A stretch of DNA of 17,209 nt from Desulfobacterales bacterium. GTDB taxonomy: Bacteria > Desulfobacterota > DSM-4660 > Desulfatiglandales > B25-G16. Under the pieces are notes generated by a model, which worked only from the letters and a program-made list of their open reading frames with translations, did no database searches and had not been told where the DNA came from. The position numbers and the translations under genes are program-made. Shown piece by piece: positions 7,107 to 13,478 of the stretch. The stretch lies in assembly GCA_013375385.1 (NCBI GenBank), contig JABXJY010000030.1:1-17209 (forward strand), read 5' to 3'. The first letter of the stretch is position 1. Each line of letters starts with the position of its first letter.

Positions 7107-7709
7107 CTATTTCTCCAGCCTCTCAAGCTCCTTTACCAGAACCTCGAGACGAGGCCTCTTGTTGATATCGTTCACGCCGATATATCGAATGATCCCTTTC
7201 TTGTCGATGACAAAGAGTGCCCTTTCCGAGACCCCATCGGAGCGCAGAACACCGTATCTTTCAGCCACAGCACCATGTGGCCAGAAGTCGGAGAGAACAG
7301 GAAACCACAGCGCTCCCATCTGATTGGTCCATGCAAACAGGGTTGGGATATTGTCCACCGTAATTCCCAGCAGTATGGCATCATTCACATCGAATAGATC
7401 CTCTACAATATTGTATCCTGGCCATTGATCCGAACAAACAGGCGTCCATGCTGCGGGAACAAAAGAGAGAACCACATTCTTTTTCCCCCGGTACTGGCCA
7501 AGCGAAATCCTTCCCCCAGAGACCGCCGGAAGAGAAAAGTCAGGGGCATAGTCACCCACCTTCACTTTCAGAACGCTATCCGTGGGCTTGAGAAGCCCGG
7601 GGTCATAGATATTCTTCTTGAATGCATCAGAAAGACCAAAGGCGGTTGTACTCAATAGAAAAACTGATATCATTCCTAGGCCCAGAATGAGATGAGCATT
7701 TTTCTTCAT
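7107..7709 (-). CDS. Exported one-cysteine peroxiredoxin (AhpC/TSA family)
   Basis: A 200-aa peroxiredoxin. Residues 1-25 form a Sec-type signal (KK, hydrophobic LILGLGMISVFLLS, then TTAFG), so it should work outside the cytoplasmic membrane. The active site PxxxTxxC is at 85-92 (PAAWTPVC), with Cys92 as the peroxidatic residue. It is the only cysteine in the protein, so a 1-Cys mechanism needing an external thiol is expected. The ATG at 7709 has GGGGGAGGG upstream. The preceding TlpA-like gene ends one base before this start (TAG-C-ATG), which suggests translational coupling and that the exported CPYC protein is the reductant. Downstream is perR. Periplasmic location is inferred from the signal; a membrane anchor rather than cleavage is possible. 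Confidence 0.85.
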   Translation of the reverse strand: MKKNAHLILGLGMISVFLLSTTAFGLSDAFKKNIYDPGLLKPTDSVLKVKVGDYAPDFSLPAVSGGRISLGQYRGKKNVVLSFVPAAWTPVCSDQWPGYNIVEDLFDVNDAILLGITVDNIPTLFAWTNQMGALWFPVLSDFWPHGAVAERYGVLRSDGVSERALFVIDKKGIIRYIGVNDINKRPRLEVLVKELERLEK

Positions 7710-7710
7710 G

Positions 7711-8307
7711 CTATCCCTCCCCCTTTAATCCGGATAACTGAATCATTTGCTCCAGAAATAGCTCAGCCCCTTTGAATCCGCCAAGTTTGGAGTAGAAGAC
7801 CTGATGTGTCCCGTCATCATTGATTGTGACACCCAAAAAGTATGGTGTTCTCACTTCTCCAAGGCACTTATGGATGGAAAAATCCTCATCTGAAATAAGG
7901 GGAAACGCTATACCATATTTCTTCCTGAATACCTCAACCTCAAATCTTGAATTCCCTGCCCCTATCCCTATTAATTTGATTTTACCTCTCAGACCCGGGC
8001 TCTTTTCTATGATGCTATACAGCCTGTTAATCTCTGGTGCCTCTCTCTGGCAGTACGGGCAGTACATGCTAAAAATCTCGATGATTACCACCCTGGCCTT
8101 AATCTGGGGTATCTTGAAAAATGTACCGTCTTCGAGGCCCAGATAATCCCTGTGAGCAGCATTGTCTGGCACCAGGAGATTTATCTCTGGCAGCACAGCA
8201 CCTCTTGCCGGAGGCAAATTGCTCCCGAAGGCAAGGCTATGGAGCAGTGCCAGAGCGATAGCAATGGCTGCCGAAGCCATGGAAATTCTCTTTACCCTAA
8301 TGCTCAT
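7711..8307 (-). CDS. Exported TlpA/ResA-like thioredoxin-fold protein
   Basis: A 198-aa protein with an N-terminal signal or anchor (MSIRVKRISMASAAIAIALALLH.., to about residue 28) and a thioredoxin fold with CPYC at residues 83-86 inside IEIFSMYCPYCQREAPEIN, the TlpA/ResA pattern; the cis-proline is in RTP near 155. An extra cysteine occurs near residue 148. The start at 8307 is chosen because the signal begins there; AGAGGA lies about 11 bases upstream. A longer frame back to 8433 would overlap the rubrerythrin gene and has no site. It probably supplies reducing equivalents to the exported one-cysteine peroxiredoxin encoded one base downstream; that partnership is inferred from coupling. 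The source of its own electrons (a CcdA/DsbD-type protein) is not in the window. Confidence 0.78.
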   Translation of the reverse strand: MSIRVKRISMASAAIAIALALLHSLAFGSNLPPARGAVLPEINLLVPDNAAHRDYLGLEDGTFFKIPQIKARVVIIEIFSMYCPYCQREAPEINRLYSIIEKSPGLRGKIKLIGIGAGNSRFEVEVFRKKYGIAFPLISDEDFSIHKCLGEVRTPYFLGVTINDDGTHQVFYSKLGGFKGAELFLEQMIQLSGLKGEG

Positions 8308-8335
8308 AGCAGCACCATTCCTCTTCCTGCACCAT

Positions 8336-8845
8336 TCACTCTGCCTTAAAAAATGCGGTGGATTTGGCGCTGCATACAGGACACCTCTCCGGTGGCTCGT
8401 TCTCACAGGTATAACCACACACAGAGCAGACATAGTAGTCCACCTCTCTGAGACTACTCAGGTTATCCAGGGCCTTCTGGTAAAGAGCGGCATGGACTTT
8501 CTCGACCTCATTGGCATAGGTAAAGCTTCGCTCCGCTGCCTTGTTGCCCTCCTTTTTGGCATCCTCGATCATAGCCGGATACATTTCCCTGAATTCATGG
8601 GTTTCTCCTGAGATGGCCTCTCTCAGGTTTTCAGCTGTACCCTTGACTTCCCCGAGGGTCCTGAGGTGGGCATGGGCGTGCACGGTCTCGGCCTCAGCCG
8701 CTGCCCTGAAAAGCTTTGCAGCCTGTGTGTGGCCCTCTTTTTCCGCCTGTTTGGCAAAGGCGAGGTACCTGCGGTTGGCCTGGGATTCGCCGGCAAAGGC
8801 GGTTAGTAGATTCTTTTCTGTTTTGCTTCCCTTTAGTTCAGCCAC
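8336..8845 (-). CDS. Rubrerythrin
   Basis: A 169-aa classical rubrerythrin, a non-haem diiron peroxidase (H2O2 to water) of anaerobes. The N-terminal four-helix domain carries GESQANRRY around Glu20, EAETVHAHAH and NEVEKVHAALY, giving the diiron ligands. The C-terminal rubredoxin-like domain has VCSVCGY and RCPVCSAKSTAFF with the four iron cysteines. The GTG at 8845 is the start, with AGGAGG six to seven bases before it; the product begins AELKGSKTEKNLLTAFAGES as usual for the family. It is the first gene of the operon rubrerythrin, TlpA-like, peroxiredoxin, perR, tpx remnant, cooS, behind a promoter covered by PerR-like operators. Electrons would come from rubredoxin, which is encoded in the next operon. 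Length is close to the family's usual range (about 165-190 aa). Confidence 0.95.
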   Translation of the reverse strand: MAELKGSKTEKNLLTAFAGESQANRRYLAFAKQAEKEGHTQAAKLFRAAAEAETVHAHAHLRTLGEVKGTAENLREAISGETHEFREMYPAMIEDAKKEGNKAAERSFTYANEVEKVHAALYQKALDNLSSLREVDYYVCSVCGYTCENEPPERCPVCSAKSTAFFKAE

Positions 8846-8941
8846 GTTACACCTCCTGTGTTGTATTATCTCCTGAAAAACCTATCGGATTCACACATGC
8901 TTACGCATTTCTGGTCTCTTGTTGCAATGGGATTTTTGTGT

Positions 8942-8997
8942 ATTATAGATAAATAGTAATGATTACTAATAGTATTAATCATGGGGAGTTTTGTCAA
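8942..8997 (-). promoter_or_regulatory. Promoter region of the rubrerythrin-perR-cooS operon
   Basis: On the minus strand TTGACA (8992-8997) is followed after exactly 17 bases by TACTAT (8969-8974). A perfect TATAAT (8942-8947) lies further down and could serve a second start, though its -35 partner is poor. The leader to the rubrerythrin GTG is about 95-120 bases. The promoter begins right after the stop of the neighbouring flavoprotein gene. Confidence 0.65.
8954..8976. promoter_or_regulatory. Two overlapping PerR-like operators (7-1-7)
   Basis: TAGTAAT-G-ATTACTA (8954-8968) is a perfect 7-1-7 inverted repeat. Its right half is shared with a second box, ATTACTA-A-TAGTATT (8962-8976), which has one mismatch in symmetry. 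The known B. subtilis PerR box has the same geometry (TTATAAT-n-ATTATAA). The boxes cover the -10 element, so binding should block transcription. A PerR-type regulator is encoded four genes down in the same operon. Confidence 0.65.
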
Positions 8998-9006
8998 GTC
9001 TTTTTT

Positions 9007-9612
9007 TCAGGGAGCCCCTTGGTTTTCCGTTCTGATAGCCTGGAACAATTCCTTCCCTGCCCTGTATGATTCTTCTAAATATTGCGGATGTTCCAATACA
9101 TCTCCCTCAAGATCTAAACTGCGATACAAAAGAGATCGCCAGAGTTCCACATCAAGGATATCGAAAAAATACCGAATGCTGAGAATGGTCCCGTCAAAGA
9201 GTCTTTTTCCCTTGGTTGCTCCCACCGAAATGAAAAGCCCTTTACGTGTGCCATCACGTCTCCCAACGGGAGTCTTTTCGAGCCAATATCTCTTCACCCA
9301 CAGAGATTGACAGCGATCCATGAGGATTTTCGTGTGGGCACTGACCGTATAGAAGAATATAGGGGAGGCCAGCATCAGGCCGTGGCATGCTAAGAGCTTG
9401 TCATAAACCTTCTGAAAATCGTCCTGGATTACACATCGACCGGTTTCTTTGCAGCCATAGATCTCAAGACAGGGAGACATCTTCAGATCACGAAGGACCA
9501 CCTCTTCGACCTCAGCACCTGCTTCAAGAGCACCCTGAACAGCCCGTTTGAGTAACAAAGATGTATTCCCCTTTCGACGAGGGCTGCCATAAATAGCAAG
9601 AATTCTGACCAT
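9007..9612 (-). CDS. NADPH-dependent FMN reductase-like flavoprotein (iron-sulfur flavoprotein relative)
   Basis: A 201-aa flavodoxin-fold protein. The FMN phosphate loop GSPRRKGNTS is at residues 9-18 and SPIFFYTVSAHTK near 83 forms the second flavin loop. Iron-sulfur flavoproteins carry four cysteines (C-x2-C-x2-C-x5-C) after the second strand; here PCLEIYGCKETGRC keeps Cys48, Cys54 and Cys60 but has isoleucine at the second position, so a normal [4Fe-4S] cluster is doubtful. The start at 9612 has GGAG six bases upstream; the in-frame ATG at 9624 actually contains that GGAG. It is transcribed alone, with the peroxide operon promoter starting just after its stop. It may be an electron-transfer or quinone/nitro-type reductase in the oxidative-stress island. 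Substrate cannot be judged. Confidence 0.75.
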   Translation of the reverse strand: MVRILAIYGSPRRKGNTSLLLKRAVQGALEAGAEVEEVVLRDLKMSPCLEIYGCKETGRCVIQDDFQKVYDKLLACHGLMLASPIFFYTVSAHTKILMDRCQSLWVKRYWLEKTPVGRRDGTRKGLFISVGATKGKRLFDGTILSIRYFFDILDVELWRSLLYRSLDLEGDVLEHPQYLEESYRAGKELFQAIRTENQGAP

Positions 9613-9982
9613 TGTAGACTCCATTTCTATACGTGGGTGTTGCTATTTGATAGAGATCTAAATCATACCCGGAAATATTCAGGGGCATTATACATAATCC
9701 TTGAAACCTATAGAAGAGATATTTTGCATGGCATCAAACTCATAGGCTGTCCTCTTGTTTCATGAGAATGCCCAGAGAATAACCAACGGCAGTTGCCATA
9801 TGAAAGGGATGGAGAGAGGCACCCCACGAGGTGAATTACATCCCGTTACCATATCTTACAGAGGTGTTCCACTTGACACATGAGCCCACTTGATCTTATA
9901 CTGCCTTTAACAGGAAGGGATTCTATTGCTTCAGGTCACCTCTCTCTGGTAAGCAATCCACGAGGGGAAAAGGGGTTCAACC
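9613..9982. other. Intergenic region between divergent genes
   Basis: About 370 bases between the minus-strand flavoprotein gene and the plus-strand glycosyltransferase gene. I see a plus-strand promoter (annotated separately) and, on the minus strand, a perfect TATAAT (9687-9692) without a convincing -35 partner that may serve the flavoprotein. No reading frame with a ribosome site, repeat or RNA gene was recognised. Confidence 0.5.
9873..9902 (+). promoter_or_regulatory. Sigma-70 type promoter of the glycosyltransferase gene
   Basis: TTGACA (9873-9878) and TATACT (9897-9902) are separated by 18 bases, about 80 bases upstream of the ATG at 9983. Both hexamers are near consensus. No operator is evident. 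Confidence 0.55.
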
Positions 9983-11350
9983 ATGTCTGAATTCTCACAA
10001 ATGAGCGGCCGGATAGGCACGTTCCACATAGTCGGGCAGGACCGAAAGCGGCTGAGATCTCAACTCAGACTTCATTCCAAGTGGAAAAAGACCGTCTTGA
10101 TTATCCCATTGCTCGCCAGCGAGTACACGGACCCCTCTAACCTCCCTGTATTGAAAAACATCCTCAGACAATTAAGAAACGTGACCTATCTTTCGCAGAT
10201 TATCTTTGGCCTGGACAGAGCCACCGAGGAAGATGTCTTTCGGCTCAGAGATCTGATAACGACCTCAGGGATAAAGCATTATCTCATCCAGTGGAACGAT
10301 GGTCCCGGTTTCAGCGATATTTACAGGCAGCTGAACGAGGCAGGATTTACGATCAGTGAGCCCGGCAAGGGCAAAAACATGTTTATCAGTTTCGGGATTG
10401 CCATCGCCTTGGGCGCTGAATCCATCGGACTGATCGACGCAGATATACGCACCTTTAGGCGGGAGCAGCTGGACCGGCTCTTTTATCCCGTAGTGGTTCT
10501 AAACTATGACTTTTCAAAGGCTTACTATGCCCGGATCTCGGACAGAGGAGAGATTTACGGTCGGGTAAAACGGCTCCTCCTGGACCCCCTCTTGCTTTCC
10601 CTCAAAAGGAAATTCACGGAAAGCAGGCAGGAGAAGATGCTGCGCCTGATCGACTTTCTCTTGGGCTTTAATTATCAGCTCTCAGGCGAGGTTGCGTTCC
10701 ACGTGGACCTCTTGAAGAAGATGCGCTTCGCCACCAACTGGGGGGTTGAGATTTTTACCCTGATCGAGGTTTACCGCAAGGCCTCCTCCCCGGCACAGGT
10801 TATGTTTACCGAAGAACCCTTCGATCATAAACATCAGGAGGCTTCACCAAAAGATGAGACCAGAGGCCTCAACCGAATGGCCATCGATATTGTAACTACC
10901 CTGATGAATGCCCTGATCATAGAAGAAGGTCTCGAAATATCCGATACCTTTTTCAGGGATTTGGCCATCACCTACCAAGCCGTGGCTGAAGACCAGGTCA
11001 AGAAATACTCTGATGATGCAAGTTTCAGCAACCTGAAATACGACCGCGACGCCGAGGAATATCTTGTCAAAGGCGTCTTCCACAATTCCATCCTCCAAGC
11101 CGGTGAAGTCCTTGCCGCGCCATACAGGATGACAGAGAAGTTTTTGAGATTCGTCAATTCCTATCCCGAATTCAAACCCTTTCTTGAGAATGGCCTCGCT
11201 GAGGCCATCCTAGAGGTAGAGCAAAAGACGCAGCGAAGCATCTTCCAAATGCCCCAGACCGTTTCGTGGGAGCGGGTATCGAGTAAGCTGCCTCGGATCT
11301 TCTATGATCTGATCGAAGTGGTTGAATCTGAAAAAAGACGTCTTTCCTGA
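9983..11350 (+). CDS. Glucosyl-3-phosphoglycerate synthase-like glycosyltransferase (GT81 type)
   Basis: A 455-aa GT-A fold glycosyltransferase. Seen in order: IIPLLASEYTD near 40-50, WNDGP at 104-108, the nucleotide-sugar region EPGKGKNMF at 126-134, the metal-binding DAD at 152-154, NWGVEIFTLIEVYRK in the middle, FDHKHQ near 285, and an all-helical C-terminus. These match the bacterial GpgS/GT81 type, which makes glucosyl-3-phosphoglycerate from NDP-glucose and 3-phosphoglycerate, the first step to the compatible solute glucosylglycerate. The matching phosphatase is not next door. The ATG at 9983 has an AAAAGGGG purine run upstream. It begins a plus-strand stress block with a universal stress protein and a small membrane protein. 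The exact donor and acceptor (glucosyl versus mannosyl) cannot be read from sequence; the family is fairly sure. Confidence 0.78.
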   Translation: MSEFSQMSGRIGTFHIVGQDRKRLRSQLRLHSKWKKTVLIIPLLASEYTDPSNLPVLKNILRQLRNVTYLSQIIFGLDRATEEDVFRLRDLITTSGIKHYLIQWNDGPGFSDIYRQLNEAGFTISEPGKGKNMFISFGIAIALGAESIGLIDADIRTFRREQLDRLFYPVVVLNYDFSKAYYARISDRGEIYGRVKRLLLDPLLLSLKRKFTESRQEKMLRLIDFLLGFNYQLSGEVAFHVDLLKKMRFATNWGVEIFTLIEVYRKASSPAQVMFTEEPFDHKHQEASPKDETRGLNRMAIDIVTTLMNALIIEEGLEISDTFFRDLAITYQAVAEDQVKKYSDDASFSNLKYDRDAEEYLVKGVFHNSILQAGEVLAAPYRMTEKFLRFVNSYPEFKPFLENGLAEAILEVEQKTQRSIFQMPQTVSWERVSSKLPRIFYDLIEVVESEKRRLS

Positions 11351-11487
11351 AGCAAGACAATCCGAAATGAGGGATTGATCAAGCACCGAGAGAGAGCACC
11401 AAGAATTACCCTCAAATGCTGCTGGCACCATGGTTCTGTCATATCCTTGAAACAAACTATATCTTGTAACCTGTGAGGAAAATCATC

Positions 11488-11598
11488 ATGAATATGGCCG
11501 CGATCTTATACAAATGTTTTTCAAAGATCAGCACGGATAATCAGTATACCTCGTCATCAGGTGAGGAGAATTCTTTGCCTGCCACTCCCTTTGGATGA
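11488..11598 (+). CDS. Possible small protein (36 aa)
   Basis: A short frame (MNMAAILYKCFSKI.. to ..PATPFG) with GAGGA about nine bases before the ATG, between the glycosyltransferase and the universal stress protein. The C-terminal half is rich in Ser, Thr and Asn. I recognise no family, and its composition does not prove coding. The rest of the 290-base gap holds no clear promoter; a weak TTGAAA at 11449 has no proper -10. Confidence 0.25.
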   Translation: MNMAAILYKCFSKISTDNQYTSSSGEENSLPATPFG

Positions 11599-11640
11599 CA
11601 GGGAGGTGCAGGAGGTAAAACATTTCAGAGGAGGCGAACC

Positions 11641-12111
11641 ATGGAGCAGAAAATATTGGTAGCATTTGACGATTCTCAAAATACCATGAGGGCGGTAGAA
11701 TTCATTGCTGGGTCATTTACAGAAGAACATAAAATCACTCTATTGAGTATTATCCCGGATACTGCAGCCCTATGCGACATGAATAGTCCCAGCTTGACGC
11801 CCCATTTTATATCGCATCAGGTCACGTTTTGTGCACTGGAGGACCAAAAGAGAGAATTGGTGAACGAAGCCTTGCAAAAGGCCAAGGAACTTCTCCTGAA
11901 AGCTGGATTTGAGGAAAAGAATATCACCATGAAAGTGGAGACCAAGAAGAAAGGGATAGCACGGGATATCATAGACGAGGCCCATTCTGGTTATAATACC
12001 ATTGTCTTGGGCAGAAGGGGGCTGTCCGGTATAAGAGAGTTTGTCCTTGGGAGTGTCTCGCAGAAGGTCCTCCACTCAGCGAGGGATATGTCGGTTATCA
12101 TGGTGGACTAA
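11641..12111 (+). CDS. Universal stress protein (UspA family)
   Basis: A 156-aa single-domain Usp. It opens with the usual strand and loop KILVAFDDSQNTMRAVEFIA, has the long helix ALQKAKELLLKAGF in the middle and ends with the ATP-binding motif G-x2-G-x9-G-S (GRRGLSGIREFVLGSVS, near residues 128-144) and a final strand SVIMVD. The motif implies an ATP-binding, not ATP-free, member. The ATG at 11641 has GAGGAGG six bases before it. It lies between a compatible-solute glycosyltransferase and a small membrane protein, so a role in survival under osmotic or general stress is a reasonable inference. Usp proteins act as dimers in the cytoplasm and their targets are usually unknown. Confidence 0.9.
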   Translation: MEQKILVAFDDSQNTMRAVEFIAGSFTEEHKITLLSIIPDTAALCDMNSPSLTPHFISHQVTFCALEDQKRELVNEALQKAKELLLKAGFEEKNITMKVETKKKGIARDIIDEAHSGYNTIVLGRRGLSGIREFVLGSVSQKVLHSARDMSVIMVD

Positions 12112-12311
12112 GTGCATTGACTTGTCAGTCACCTTTCCCAGATACCTCTCAGGAGGTGGAAGATTTCCATATCCCAGGATCACCTTGCTGACAACCTCAC
12201 GTGGGATTCCTTTTTCACATGGTGACCCCAACTTGACCCCAGGGAATTCATGATTAACTTCTACCTGAATGGAAACAGTGGAAAAAACCCTGACAGAAGG
12301 AGGTGACTGCC

Positions 12312-12572
12312 ATGGAGAACCTGAAATATTATGTTCCAGGTAGTATATTGATTCTGATAGCAATCATGATTGTGGCTGTTCCTGAAATCCTTGTCGCTTT
12401 CCTGGCAGCTTTGATTATCATGGCCGGTATCGGAGCATTGTATATCGGTCACATGATCAGGAAATCAGACATTGAATTTAGAAATACTGACGGATGGTTT
12501 CTGGATGATGATTTTTGTGGCCGGCGGTTTGTGAGGGCTCCGGTATTGAGAAGGTGGTTTCGAGAATTCTGA
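12312..12572 (+). CDS. Small two-helix membrane protein, unknown function
   Basis: An 86-aa protein. Residues about 9-50 are a nearly continuous hydrophobic stretch (SILILIAIMIVAVPEILVAF then LAALIIMAGIGALYIGHMI) that most likely forms two membrane helices joined at the proline-glutamate pair, followed by a polar C-terminus rich in Arg, Asp and Phe (GWFLDDDFCGRRF..RRWFREF). The ATG at 12312 is preferred because AAGGAGG lies eight bases before it; an in-frame GTG at 12303 overlaps that site. It ends 39 bases before a strong hairpin terminator and is probably the last gene of the stress block, 200 bases after the universal stress protein. I recognise no named family; a structural or stress-envelope role is only a guess. 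Confidence 0.7.
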   Translation: MENLKYYVPGSILILIAIMIVAVPEILVAFLAALIIMAGIGALYIGHMIRKSDIEFRNTDGWFLDDDFCGRRFVRAPVLRRWFREF

Positions 12573-12611
12573 TTATCTTTCCCAGTGAAGTGGGGGAGTC
12601 TAAATATATTT

Positions 12612-12643
12612 AAAAGGAGCTTCCATGTGAGGCTCCTTTTTTT
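12612..12643 (+). terminator. Rho-independent terminator
   Basis: A perfect 9-bp stem, AAAAGGAGC (12612-12620) pairing with GCTCCTTTT (12632-12640), with an 11-base loop and a run of seven T (12637-12643). It follows the small membrane protein and closes the plus-strand stress block. Confidence 0.85.
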
Positions 12644-12952
12644 ATCCCAAGGATTTATCCCAGGGATAATGATTCCCTTACCCCCTGAGTCTCCATCACA
12701 CTACCCTTACCCTTTATTTATCCCATTTATCATGGTACCGGTTCTGATTGACTTTTCTTTTCAAACTGATATGTTAGGCTGCATTATCGCTAAGATCCAC
12801 AATCATCTCGATTTGTGGGATCTGAGACCAAAACCTTAACCCAGGGGGCATAGTCGCCCTTCCAAATACTCTAGTATTTTTAATGCTACCTCTTTACTAG
12901 GAAGAATGAGTGACTATTCTTAGAGCAAATTTACTTAATGGAGGGAACTATC
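12644..12952. other. Intergenic leader of the iscU-iscS-like operon
   Basis: About 310 bases without a convincing gene. On the plus strand TTGACT (12748-12753) and TATGTT (12770-12775), 16 bases apart, could be a promoter. GATCCACAA (12794-12802) can pair with TTGTGGGATC (12813-12822) with one bulge. AAATACT-CT-AGTATTT (12864-12879) is a perfect 7-2-7 inverted repeat, and AAGAAT (12902-12907) is repeated inverted at 12916-12921. Either of the last two could be an operator for an iron-sulfur regulator; no regulator is named by the sequence. Confidence 0.4.
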
Positions 12953-13459
12953 ATGTATTCCAAAACCGTGATGGATCACTTTAGAAACCCGAGAAATGTG
13001 GGTGTGATAGAGGATGCGGATGGCGTTGGGGAGGTTGGAAACCCCATATGCGGTGATATGATGAGCATCTATCTTACAATAAGAGATGACCACATCGAAG
13101 ATATCAAATTCCAGACCTTCGGATGCGGTGCTGCAATCGCCGTTTCCAGTATGCTGACGGAAATTGCCAAAGGCAAAAGCATTGAAGAGGCAAAGAAGAT
13201 CTCAAACAAGGATGTGGCCAAGGCCCTGGAAGGGTTACCCAAGAATAAACTCCACTGCTCCAATCTGGGCGCCGATGCACTGCACATGGCCATCAAAGAC
13301 TACGAAGACCGAAAGGCCGCAAAGCCCAAAGGCGAAGACAAGCGTCGGGAAAAACATGAACACACCCACGGGGAGAAGTGTTACTGTCCCTACTGTGACT
13401 CTGAGATCCCTGAAGGGGAAACATTCTGTAAGAGCTGTCAGCTAGCAGTTGATCAATAA
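12953..13459 (+). CDS. IscU/NifU-like iron-sulfur scaffold with C-terminal zinc ribbon
   Basis: A 168-aa protein. Residues 1-120 are the IscU/NifU-N scaffold with the three cluster cysteines Cys33 (GNPICGDM), Cys58 (FGCGAA) and Cys102 (LHCSNLGADAL), and the conserved Asp35. The LPPVK chaperone motif of E. coli IscU is LPKNK here. Residues 121-140 are a charged, His-containing linker and 143-162 form a CYCPYC..CKSC zinc-ribbon-like tail, which ordinary IscU (about 128 aa) lacks. The ATG at 12953 has GGAGG eight bases upstream; an earlier in-frame ATG at 12938 contains that site. The IscS-like gene follows after 19 bases, so the two are one operon. It should receive sulfur and iron to assemble clusters; the tail may bind zinc or a partner. 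Confidence 0.88.
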   Translation: MYSKTVMDHFRNPRNVGVIEDADGVGEVGNPICGDMMSIYLTIRDDHIEDIKFQTFGCGAAIAVSSMLTEIAKGKSIEEAKKISNKDVAKALEGLPKNKLHCSNLGADALHMAIKDYEDRKAAKPKGEDKRREKHEHTHGEKCYCPYCDSEIPEGETFCKSCQLAVDQ

Positions 13460-13478
13460 TGTCAGAGAAGGAGAGCGT

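Noticed and set aside
11334..11345. Palindrome AAAGACGTCTTT at the end of the glycosyltransferase gene
   Set aside because: Lies inside coding sequence, has no loop or T tract, and is likely chance.
11425..11445. Sigma-54-like TGGCAC sequence upstream of the universal stress protein
   Set aside because: The required GC of the -12 element is absent at the right spacing.
12585..12839. 84-aa open frame on the plus strand after the membrane protein
   Set aside because: It runs through the hairpin terminator at 12612-12643 and has no domain; composition does not look coding.
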